In this document: piece by piece, positions 57,558-64,000 of the stretch
Numbering within the stretch: the stretch's first letter is position 1
Layout: every line of letters begins with the position of its first letter
Origin: Hymenobacter sedentarius
GTDB taxonomy: Bacteria; Bacteroidota; Bacteroidia; Cytophagales; Hymenobacteraceae
Direction: 5' to 3'
Length of the DNA stretch: 64,000 nt
NCBI RefSeq assembly: GCF_001507645.1
Contig: NZ_CP013909.1
Coordinates: 3,596,001 to 3,660,000, forward strand
Made by a program: the position numbers and the translations under genes
Notes under the pieces: generated by a model
Database searches by the model: none
What the model was told of the DNA's origin: nothing
Seen by the model: the letters and a program-made list of their open reading frames with translations, nothing else

Positions 57558-58844
57558 ATGGCCACCTCGCCCAATTCGCCTGCCCTGCATTCCTGGATTG
57601 ACATTCCGCCCGGCAACGACTTTCCCATCCAGAACCTGCCCTTCGGGGTGTTCGAAACCGAGCAGCACGGCCCGCGCCTGGGCGTGGCCATCGGCCTTTA
57701 CGTCCTCGACCTGTATGCGGCCAGCCAGTATGGTTTTTTCGAAGATTTGACGGAGCTGGGGGCGGCTCAGCCCAAGGTGTTCCGGCGCGGCTCGCTCAAT
57801 GCGTTTTTGCGCCTGGGCCGCCCGGCGTGGCGGGCGGTGCGCCAGCGCGTGAGCGAGCTGCTGCGCCACGATGCCTCCCAGCTACGCGACAACGAGGAAG
57901 CCGTGCGCGAATGCCTCCGGCGCCAGAGCGAGGTGCGCATGCTGCGCCCCGTGAAGCCCCACAACTACACCGACTTCTACAGCAGCATCGAGCACGCCAC
58001 CAACGTGGGCACCATGTTCCGCGACCCGGCCAATGCCCTGCTGCCCAACTGGCGCCACCTGCCCATCGGCTACCACGGCCGCACCAGCAGCATCGTGGTA
58101 TCGGGCACCCCCATCAAGCGCCCCAATGGCCAGCGCAAGGCCCCCGACGAAGCTGCGCCCACCTTCGGACCCAGCCGCCAGCTCGATTTTGAGCTGGAAA
58201 TGGCCTTTGTGGTAGGCACCGGCACTGAGCTTGGCACGACGGTGCCCATTGCCGAAGCCGAAGAGCACATCTTCGGGCTGTGCCTGTTCAACGACTGGAG
58301 CGCCCGCGACATCCAAAGTTGGGAATACGTACCGCTGGGGCCATTCTTGGGCAAGAATTTTGGCAGCAGCATCTCGCCGTGGGTCGTCACGCTCGATGCC
58401 CTGGAGCCCTTTCGCATCGCCGGCCCTGCGCAGCAACCCGCACCCCTGCCCTACCTGGACCAGGCCGGCGAGCACAACTTTGACATCAACCTCGAAGTGG
58501 CCCTCACGCCCGCCAACGGCCCCGAAACCATCATCAGCCGCGCCAATTTCGGCCTGATGTACTGGAGCATGGCCCAGCAGCTCACCCACCACGCTTCCAA
58601 TGGCTGCAACCTCGAAGCGGGCGACTTATACGCGTCCGGCACCATCAGCGGCCCCACGCCCGACTCCCTGGGCTCGATGCTGGAGCTGGCCTGGCGCGGC
58701 ACCCGACCCATTCATCTGGCCAATGGCGAGGAGCGCAAGTTCCTGCTCGACGGCGACACCGTGACCATGCGCGGCTATGCCGAAAAGGAAGGCGTGCGCA
58801 TCGGCTTTGGCGAAGTGCGCGGCACCATCCTGCCCGCCGACTAG
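57558..58844 (+). CDS. Fumarylacetoacetase
   Basis: The 428-residue product cleaves fumarylacetoacetate to fumarate and acetoacetate, the last step of tyrosine and phenylalanine breakdown. The N-terminal SH3-like domain starts SWIDIPPGNDFPIQNLPFGV. The catalytic domain has NYTDFYSSIEHATNVGTMFR with a metal-ligand Asp, GYHGRTSSIVVSGTPI with the catalytic His, and LCLFNDWSARDIQSWEYVPL. The end has GDTVTMRGYAEKEGVRIGFG. Length matches the family (about 420). The ATG at 57558 starts MATSPNSPALHSW. No other tyrosine-catabolic gene lies nearby. Confidence 0.94.
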   Translation: MATSPNSPALHSWIDIPPGNDFPIQNLPFGVFETEQHGPRLGVAIGLYVLDLYAASQYGFFEDLTELGAAQPKVFRRGSLNAFLRLGRPAWRAVRQRVSELLRHDASQLRDNEEAVRECLRRQSEVRMLRPVKPHNYTDFYSSIEHATNVGTMFRDPANALLPNWRHLPIGYHGRTSSIVVSGTPIKRPNGQRKAPDEAAPTFGPSRQLDFELEMAFVVGTGTELGTTVPIAEAEEHIFGLCLFNDWSARDIQSWEYVPLGPFLGKNFGSSISPWVVTLDALEPFRIAGPAQQPAPLPYLDQAGEHNFDINLEVALTPANGPETIISRANFGLMYWSMAQQLTHHASNGCNLEAGDLYASGTISGPTPDSLGSMLELAWRGTRPIHLANGEERKFLLDGDTVTMRGYAEKEGVRIGFGEVRGTILPAD

Positions 58845-58858
58845 CGCGCAAAGTTTAC

Positions 58859-58959
58859 GCGCAAAGGTCCGCGAAGTTTAAAAAGGGAAGTCCCGCAAAG
58901 TTTGACGTTCTGCCAAACTTTGCGGGACTTCCCTTTTTAAACTTCGCGGAACCTTGCGC
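58859..58959. repeat. 46-base inverted repeat between convergent genes (element A, copy 2)
   Basis: Arms 58859-58904 and 58914-58959 pair with two mismatches. The 9-base spacer ACGTTCTGC is the reverse complement of the spacer in the copy at 8588-8686, so this copy lies in the opposite orientation. The inner 23 bases of each arm are the same as in copy 1, while the outer part differs but still pairs. The right arm ends exactly at the stop codon of the MiaE-like gene. Confidence 0.9.
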
Positions 58960-59556
58960 TTAGTGGATTCGGTCGTCTCGCACCGGTAGATTGGTCACAA
59001 TTTCGCCTTCTATTTTCAGTAATTCCTGCAGCCTTTCCTCTACCATTATGGGGTCGCAATATTCTTTGGCTAAGTCCACATAGCTCACAAAATGAGCGGC
59101 TTCAGACACCATTAATTCGTAGTAGAATTTACTTAATTCCTGGTCGGCAATATTTTGCCAGAGCAATTTAAATCGTTCGCAGCTGCGCGCTTCAATTAGC
59201 GCCGATACTAATAGTTGGTCCATTAATTGGCGCTCGCGGGCACCGCCTTTGCGCACGTGGGCCAGCAGCTGCACTACGTATTCATCTTTACGCGGGCGGC
59301 CCAACTGAAAGCCGCGCTTGCGCAGTTCCAACAGCACGCGCTCGAAATGGCTCCACTCCTCGGCAACCAGGTCGGTCAATTCATCTACCAGACGAGTTTT
59401 CTCCGGGTAATGGATAATCATGCTGATGCCGGTGCTGGCTGCTTTCTGCTCGCACCAGGCGTGGTCAACTAGGATATCCTCGATGTTTTTACCGGCAATA
59501 TCTACCCAGCGCGGGTCGGTATTCAGTTTCAGTTTTAAAATGGTTTTTTCTTTCAT
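58960..59556 (-). CDS. MiaE-like tRNA-(ms2io6A)-hydroxylase family protein
   Basis: The 198-residue helical product has the ferritin-like di-iron pattern: DHAWCEQKAAS, EEWSHFERVLLELR (ExxH), ALIEARSCERF and ELMVSEAAHFV (second ExxH). This is the MiaE-like set, and the family hydroxylates a hypermodified tRNA base in some bacteria. MiaB and MiaA are not in the window, so the substrate is unconfirmed. The gene follows the porin gene by 10 bases and ends against palindrome A. It is less G/C-rich than its neighbours. Confidence 0.85.
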   Translation of the reverse strand: MKEKTILKLKLNTDPRWVDIAGKNIEDILVDHAWCEQKAASTGISMIIHYPEKTRLVDELTDLVAEEWSHFERVLLELRKRGFQLGRPRKDEYVVQLLAHVRKGGARERQLMDQLLVSALIEARSCERFKLLWQNIADQELSKFYYELMVSEAAHFVSYVDLAKEYCDPIMVEERLQELLKIEGEIVTNLPVRDDRIH

Positions 59557-59566
59557 CTGCAGTTAA

Positions 59567-61573
59567 TTAATTAAAGAAATCCCATTTCACACCTAATTGA
59601 AACCGACGCGGATAACCCGTGTAGTAAGGCGTGGTGAAATAGCCATTATCAAACACGCCCTGATTGACATAAGCTGCCTTCAGGAAAACCGTAACCGTTT
59701 TAATATCAGCCGTAAAGAACACGTCTACCACCGGATAATCACGAATGGCAAAATGGTCTTGCTGGTAAAATTGCTGCGTGCTGGGGCTGTAATTAAATGC
59801 CTGGTAATTCCACTGATAATACACTTCCGCACCCACCTGGGTAAACATGGCTTTGCGGAAAATATAGCTTTCGTAAAAAATCCGGGAATTGGCCACGAGC
59901 GCGGGAATACGAATTCCCTCCACGTCGCCGCCCTTGGTGTAGGTGCCTTGGTTATCAAAGCCTACCCGGCCTACCCGCACCTGGTGCCGCGCCGAGGCAA
60001 TGAATAAGTTGCGGGCCGTTTCAATCTGCGCGGCCACGCCGGCTGTGTTGTAATACACCAGGTTGGCAATGTTCACGGCGCTGGCGCTGGCTTCGAAGCG
60101 GTGCTGGGTAACGCGGCCCAGGTTGGGCAGCTTCAGCTGCAGGCGGCCGGTGAGCTGGGTGGTGTTGGTGTTTAGAAACTCGCTGTTGGTGCCGGGTAGG
60201 TGGTGCCACTCGTAGTGGTTACCCACGAACTCCTGCTGGGTAAGGGTGGGCGAATACGAGCTGCGCAGGGCCTCTGCCGAAAGCGGGCCGGTGCGAATGG
60301 ACGCCCGCAGCCAGTACTCCGGGTAGTTGGAATAGGGGCTGCCCAAGGACAGGGCATGCAACTCGCCCGCCGTTTCGATGGCGTAGATGGTGCGGTAATT
60401 AAAGGCGGCGGTCCCACCCAAAAACAGCTCGTTGAAGTTGCGGGTGGGCGCGGCCTGCATCAACGGCAAGGTTGTGGCCGAAGCCGACGAATCGAGCCGC
60501 TGGGCGCTGAGGGAGGCTACCCGGTCGCGGGCATAGAGCCGGTATTCCACTACTTTGGTGCGCCCCAGCACGCCCACCGTATTCTCCACCTGCCGGTACT
60601 CGGCCCGGTCGATGGTGGCGAAGGAGTTGCGGAGCGGCTCGCCGGGGTAGAACAGCAAGCTGCCATTGTCCTGGCGTTTCAGCGCCAAGTCGGAATAGCT
60701 GTTGTACTGGCGCTTGGCATCGAAGGTGTGGTAGGCGGTGAGGCCGCGGCCGAGCAGGCGGTAGGCTTGGGTGAAATACACCTCGTCGCGGTCTTCTTTG
60801 TTGGCGGCCTGGGTCAGGTACACCCGCTGCCGGGCATAATTGAACAGGTCCTGAGGCCGCGTTTGGCCAATGAGGCTGTCCTGGCCGGTGGTGGAACGCA
60901 CCGTGGAGGTGATGGGCCAGATGCCGCCCTGCTCAATGGCCCGGTGGCGCACATTGCTCAGGTTGAAAAGCAGGTGGTAGCGCTCGTCCTCGCTCTGGTA
61001 CCGGCCAAAGAGCAGCAGGTTGGAATGCTCTACCAGGCCATCGCGGGTCGACCGGGAGGCCAGTATTTTGTTGGAGGCAATGCGTTCGTAGGCAATGCCC
61101 ACGCTGAAGTTTTTCTTCAGGCTGCGGCTGTAGCTAATCTCAAATTCCTGCTCGCCGGCCCCCGACTGCACCACCCGGAAAAACGAATACGGCGACCGGG
61201 AATCGTAGTACGGCACCTTGGTGGCATCGCGGGCGTACTTGTCGAACACGTTGCGGCCAAAACGAGACCCCAGCTGCAAATTTGGCTGGTACAGCAAGGG
61301 CCGCGACGCCGTGCCCACGGCGCCCAAATCCTGCTGAAAGGTGGTGTCGTGAAACCAAAACCGCGCCTGCGGCCAGCGCGTGAGCGTGGTATCGAGCGGG
61401 GTGCCGGAAGTGGAGTCGCGCAGCACCTCGGCCTCGTAGATGACGCGGGTGGTTTTGGGGCCGTAGAGCACCTTGGTAGAGTCGTCGACCACCTGGGCCC
61501 GGGCGGCGGGGGCGGCCAGCAGCACCAGCAACGCCACCAGCCCGGCCAAGGGCTGCAGCCGCGGCCACGCCAT
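59567..61573 (-). CDS. Putative porin, outer-membrane beta-barrel family
   Basis: The 668-residue product has a signal peptide (LAGLVALLVLLAAPAARAQ) and a long barrel sequence of alternating hydrophobic and polar strands with many aromatic residues. It ends with a terminal strand (RRFQLGVKWDFFN) with Phe near the end, as required for barrel insertion. The pattern fits the Bacteroidota putative porin family (DUF4289-like). Transported solute unknown. I chose the ATG at 61573, because the longer frame begins with a TTG. lpxK lies 83 bases upstream and the MiaE-like gene 10 bases downstream, same strand. Confidence 0.82.
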   Translation of the reverse strand: MAWPRLQPLAGLVALLVLLAAPAARAQVVDDSTKVLYGPKTTRVIYEAEVLRDSTSGTPLDTTLTRWPQARFWFHDTTFQQDLGAVGTASRPLLYQPNLQLGSRFGRNVFDKYARDATKVPYYDSRSPYSFFRVVQSGAGEQEFEISYSRSLKKNFSVGIAYERIASNKILASRSTRDGLVEHSNLLLFGRYQSEDERYHLLFNLSNVRHRAIEQGGIWPITSTVRSTTGQDSLIGQTRPQDLFNYARQRVYLTQAANKEDRDEVYFTQAYRLLGRGLTAYHTFDAKRQYNSYSDLALKRQDNGSLLFYPGEPLRNSFATIDRAEYRQVENTVGVLGRTKVVEYRLYARDRVASLSAQRLDSSASATTLPLMQAAPTRNFNELFLGGTAAFNYRTIYAIETAGELHALSLGSPYSNYPEYWLRASIRTGPLSAEALRSSYSPTLTQQEFVGNHYEWHHLPGTNSEFLNTNTTQLTGRLQLKLPNLGRVTQHRFEASASAVNIANLVYYNTAGVAAQIETARNLFIASARHQVRVGRVGFDNQGTYTKGGDVEGIRIPALVANSRIFYESYIFRKAMFTQVGAEVYYQWNYQAFNYSPSTQQFYQQDHFAIRDYPVVDVFFTADIKTVTVFLKAAYVNQGVFDNGYFTTPYYTGYPRRFQLGVKWDFFN

Positions 61574-61656
61574 TAAGAATCCTCGTTGCTGAGCCTTCAA
61601 ACAAGTAAAACAAAACGCCGGAGCTCAGGGAGCAGCCAGCTGTGTCAAAATAAAAA

Positions 61657-62745
61657 TCAGGTGTTCGAAGCGGGTAACGGTGGCAATAGGCTGCGCAGGG
61701 CCGCGCCACCATCTCCCAGAAACGCCACCCGCACCGGAATGGTATAGAACGGTAATCCGCTCCGGCCGGCCCGCAGTGCGGGGGCCAGCAGGCGGGTAGC
61801 GTCCTTCTCAGTCGTAAAAATAGGCCAGCCCAACTGCCAATGCGTGCGCAGGGCCGCTAAATCGGCGGGCTGAAAGGCGTGGTGGTCGGCGAAAACCGCA
61901 TGATGCTGAATGGTATACCCGCGGCTTTCGAGGTGCTCCCGCAATGGGCCGGGCTGCGCAATTCCGGTGAGCAGCAGTGCGGGGCTCGCAATTGAGCTAA
62001 CGGTTGGGGTTGATAACGGTTCAACGGCCAGCTCAATTTCGGCGGATAATGGTTGGGGTTCGGCGTATTCGTAAGCCGAAAAAAGAACTGGAATATTGGG
62101 CTGGCTATAGCGCCGAATGTGCTGCTCAACTTCCGCTTGGGCAACGGCCGATAATTCTGGCGGGCATTTGGTTACGATAACGACATCGGCCCGGCGGGCC
62201 CCGCTACGGCTTTCGCGCAGGCGGCCGGCGGGCAGCACCTGGTCCGCGTAAAATGGCCGCGCCAGCTCCGTGAGCAGCACGTTCAGGGTGGGCCGCACGG
62301 CGCGGTGCTGGTAGGCATCATCCAGCACGATAACCGTAATTTCCGGGTGAGCCTGTAGTAACAGCCGGACCCCGAGGCGGCGCGCTTCGGCCACCGCAAC
62401 GGGGACTTGGCGCAAAACAAACTGCAGGAAATACTGCCACGGCTCATCGCCCACGGTTGCTGCCGAATCGGTCGGGCCGGCCAGGCGCGGGCCGCGGGTG
62501 CTGCGGCCGTAGCCCCGGCTCAACACGGCCGGCCGGTGGCCCTGGCGCAATACTTCTTCGACCAGCCAAGCCACGTGGGGCGTTTTGCCGGTGCCGCCCA
62601 CGCGCAAATTGCCCACGTTGATGAGGGGCACCGCAAAGGCTTCGGACTCCTTCCAACCCACGTCATACAGCCAGTTGCGCACGGCCAGCACCCCAGCGTA
62701 GAGCCAGGAATAAGGCAGCAGCAAATAAGCCAACACGGAATGCAT
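61657..62745 (-). CDS. lpxK: Tetraacyldisaccharide 4'-kinase LpxK
   Basis: The 362-residue product phosphorylates the lipid A disaccharide at the inner membrane. The N-terminal helix (residues 1-26) anchors it. A P-loop lies at VGNLRVGGTGKTPHVAWL (residues 44-61), followed by the LSRGYGRSTRGP and VGDEPWQYF motifs and IVLDDAYQHRAVR with the catalytic Asp region. TTEKDATRL is typical near the C-terminus. The ATG at 62745 was chosen; upstream residues in frame are not conserved. The lipid A genes lpxD, lpxC and lpxA lie 47 kb away in this window. Confidence 0.94.
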   Translation of the reverse strand: MHSVLAYLLLPYSWLYAGVLAVRNWLYDVGWKESEAFAVPLINVGNLRVGGTGKTPHVAWLVEEVLRQGHRPAVLSRGYGRSTRGPRLAGPTDSAATVGDEPWQYFLQFVLRQVPVAVAEARRLGVRLLLQAHPEITVIVLDDAYQHRAVRPTLNVLLTELARPFYADQVLPAGRLRESRSGARRADVVIVTKCPPELSAVAQAEVEQHIRRYSQPNIPVLFSAYEYAEPQPLSAEIELAVEPLSTPTVSSIASPALLLTGIAQPGPLREHLESRGYTIQHHAVFADHHAFQPADLAALRTHWQLGWPIFTTEKDATRLLAPALRAGRSGLPFYTIPVRVAFLGDGGAALRSLLPPLPASNT

Positions 62746-62862
62746 ACGCGAGTAAAGGCCGAAGCAACGGCCCGTAAAAGTACTGCCCCGCTGCGGCCAG
62801 CTACCCAAAGTCCTGGTTGAGCTCGTAAGCCCCAGGAAACCGCCGGTTATCTTATCCTAAAT

Positions 62863-63543
62863 ATGCCCCACTTCGCCAAGCGCCTGCTGCACTTCCTGAG
62901 CACCTTTCCCCTGCCCGCGTCCTTGCCGGACGGCGTCGAATCCCTGAGCCCTTTTCGCGAGCCGGCCGTGTACGAGCTGCTCCGCCAGTTTGCCACAACA
63001 TATTATGCCGATGCGCAGCCGCGGGTGGCGGTGTTGGGCATCAACCCCGGCCGGCTGGGCATGGGCCGGACCGGCGTCGCCTTCACCGACCCCGGCGCCC
63101 TTACCGAATACTGCGGCATTGCGCACGACTTGCCCCGGGCGCGGCCGGAATTATCAACCCAGTTCATCTACCAGGTGGTGAACGAGATGGGTGGGCCGGC
63201 CGCGTTCTACCAACATTTCTATCTGGGTTCGGTGTACCCGCTGGTCTTGGTCCGCGAGGGGCTCAACTATAATTATTACGATTCGCCGGCGGTCATTAAA
63301 GCCCTGTGGCCCGATATGCGGCTATCCATACGCCAGCAGGTGCAGGAACTGGGCCTGCGAACCGACGTGGCTGTGAGCCTGGGCAAGCGAAATGGCACGT
63401 TCCTCCAGCGCCTCAACGACGAGCTGGGCCTGTTTGAGAAAATCATCGTGCTCGACCACCCGCGCTACCTCATGCAGTACCGCCGCCGCGACCTGGCCGC
63501 AAATGTGGACCACTACGTGAAAACGTTAGGCAGCTTGCTTTGA
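62863..63543 (+). CDS. SMUG2-type uracil-DNA glycosylase family protein
   Basis: The 226-residue product fits the SMUG2-like (DUF4918) branch of the uracil-DNA glycosylase superfamily. The catalytic-loop motif is VLGINPGRLGMGRTGVAFTD and the second motif region is IVLDHPRYLMQYRRRD, with the conserved His. Members excise uracil or related bases from DNA. The general Asn is in the GINPG motif. It is divergent from lpxK and followed on the same strand by a palindrome and the nif3-like gene. Confidence 0.84.
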   Translation: MPHFAKRLLHFLSTFPLPASLPDGVESLSPFREPAVYELLRQFATTYYADAQPRVAVLGINPGRLGMGRTGVAFTDPGALTEYCGIAHDLPRARPELSTQFIYQVVNEMGGPAAFYQHFYLGSVYPLVLVREGLNYNYYDSPAVIKALWPDMRLSIRQQVQELGLRTDVAVSLGKRNGTFLQRLNDELGLFEKIIVLDHPRYLMQYRRRDLAANVDHYVKTLGSLL

Positions 63544-63551
63544 TATTTCCA

Positions 63552-63680
63552 TTATCAATTACCATTCATCATTTAACAGCCTACTTTGAGCCGAAATCCA
63601 TCTCAACACGGCACTGGCTGCATTCGCCCCGCCCAAGCCAACGGATTGTTAAATGATAATTGCTAAATGTTAATTGATAA
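63552..63680. repeat. A/T-rich imperfect palindrome abutting the nif3-like start (element D, copy 2)
   Basis: Left arm 63552-63578 (TTATCAATTACC, then CATCATTTAACA) and right arm 63647-63680 pair imperfectly around a G/C-rich loop. The right arm's last base directly precedes the ATG at 63681. The arm vocabulary (TTAAATGATAA, TGTTAATTG) is that of the palindrome before lpxA. Confidence 0.8.
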
Positions 63681-64000
63681 ATGAAAATCCCTACCGTTCA
63701 AGACCTTGCCCGCCTGCTGGAAGCGGCCGCCCCCCTCGCCTACCAGGAAAGCTACGACAACGCCGGGCTGCAGTGCGGCGACCCGCAAGCCGAGGTTAAA
63801 GGCGTGCTGATTTCGCTCGATTGCACGCCGGCCGTCATTGCCGAGGCCCTGCGGCGGGGCTGCAACGTAGTGGTGTGCCACCACCCGGTCATCTTCCGGC
63901 CCCTCAAACGGCTCACCGGAGCCAACGAAGTTGAGCAAACCCTTATCGCGGCGCTCAAAAACGACGTGGCCATTTACGCCGCTCACACCAACCTCGACAA
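63681..64000 (+). CDS. Nif3-like dinuclear metal centre protein, cut by the right edge
   Basis: The frame from the ATG at 63681 runs open to the end of the window, giving about 106 residues. The start MKIPTVQDLARLLEAAAPLA is followed by SYDNAGLQCGDP, VVVCHHPVIFRPLK (metal-ligand His 67 and 68) and AHTNLD, the expected order for Nif3/YqfO (GTP cyclohydrolase I type 2 homologue) proteins. Their function is unclear; the family binds two metal ions. No early stop is seen. Confidence 0.92.
   Translation, partial: MKIPTVQDLARLLEAAAPLAYQESYDNAGLQCGDPQAEVKGVLISLDCTPAVIAEALRRGCNVVVCHHPVIFRPLKRLTGANEVEQTLIAALKNDVAIYAAHTNLD

Noticed and set aside
1..64000. tRNA, rRNA, transposase or phage genes
   Set aside because: No cloverleaf-like sequences, rRNA motifs, transposase motifs or integrase motifs were seen on either strand.

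Overview
The window is a high-GC bacterial chromosome segment from the Bacteroidota, most likely a Hymenobacter-like member of the Cytophagales. Supporting points are a PorX-type regulator, two SusC/OMP-like beta-barrel genes, an LpxC-FabZ fusion, a long IspG, a type III glutamine synthetase, a 'putative porin' family barrel, and TAnnTTTG promoter boxes of the Bacteroidota type instead of strong Shine-Dalgarno sites. The genus is an inference. No tRNA, rRNA, CRISPR array, transposase or phage gene was seen.

Layout. 1-2.1 kb: the tail of an unknown A/T-richer gene, alanine dehydrogenase and tsaE. 2.2-8.6 kb: two tandem paralogous outer-membrane barrels and a PLP aminotransferase. 8.7-11.8 kb: porX and an HD phosphohydrolase. 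12-16.1 kb: the lipid A genes lpxD, lpxC-fabZ and lpxA, followed by an ABC ATPase. 16.3-24.3 kb: an acidic protein, a DUF4197 protein, cinA, ribBA, two overlapping glycosyltransferases and a K+ channel. 24.3-32.4 kb: dnaG, leuS and a large M14 peptidase. 32.6-36.6 kb: a mmcQ-like gene with a 57-residue membrane protein upstream, an NTF2-like protein, an A/T-rich DUF4062-type gene and ispG. 36.9-41 kb: a TlpA-like protein, then a patch where three genes carry a nonsense codon or a frameshift. 41-50.5 kb: glnN, an LTA-synthase-like hydrolase, mtaB, an XRE regulator, a MacB-type permease and a conserved exported protein. 50.7-64 kb: PAP2 phosphatase, GH2 enzyme, mrp, a NifU-like protein, MATE and SET genes, fumarylacetoacetase, a MiaE-like protein, porin, lpxK, a SMUG2-like glycosylase and the start of a nif3-like gene.

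Function. Most genes are housekeeping: lipid A synthesis (lpxD, lpxC, lpxA, lpxK), isoprenoid, riboflavin, NAD repair, tRNA modification, replication priming and nitrogen assimilation, plus envelope proteins. I did not find a multi-gene novel system. The most unusual content lies between genes. At least ten intergenic palindromes from about seven sequence families occur, several with perfect arms of 32-45 bases. One family is present twice in opposite orientation, each time filling the gap between convergent genes, and its two arms changed together. Three A/T-rich palindromes sit directly against start codons. The A/T-rich DUF4062 gene behind ispG is the best candidate for a horizontally acquired defence-type gene. 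The XRE regulator has twin 11-base direct repeats overlapping its own promoter box.
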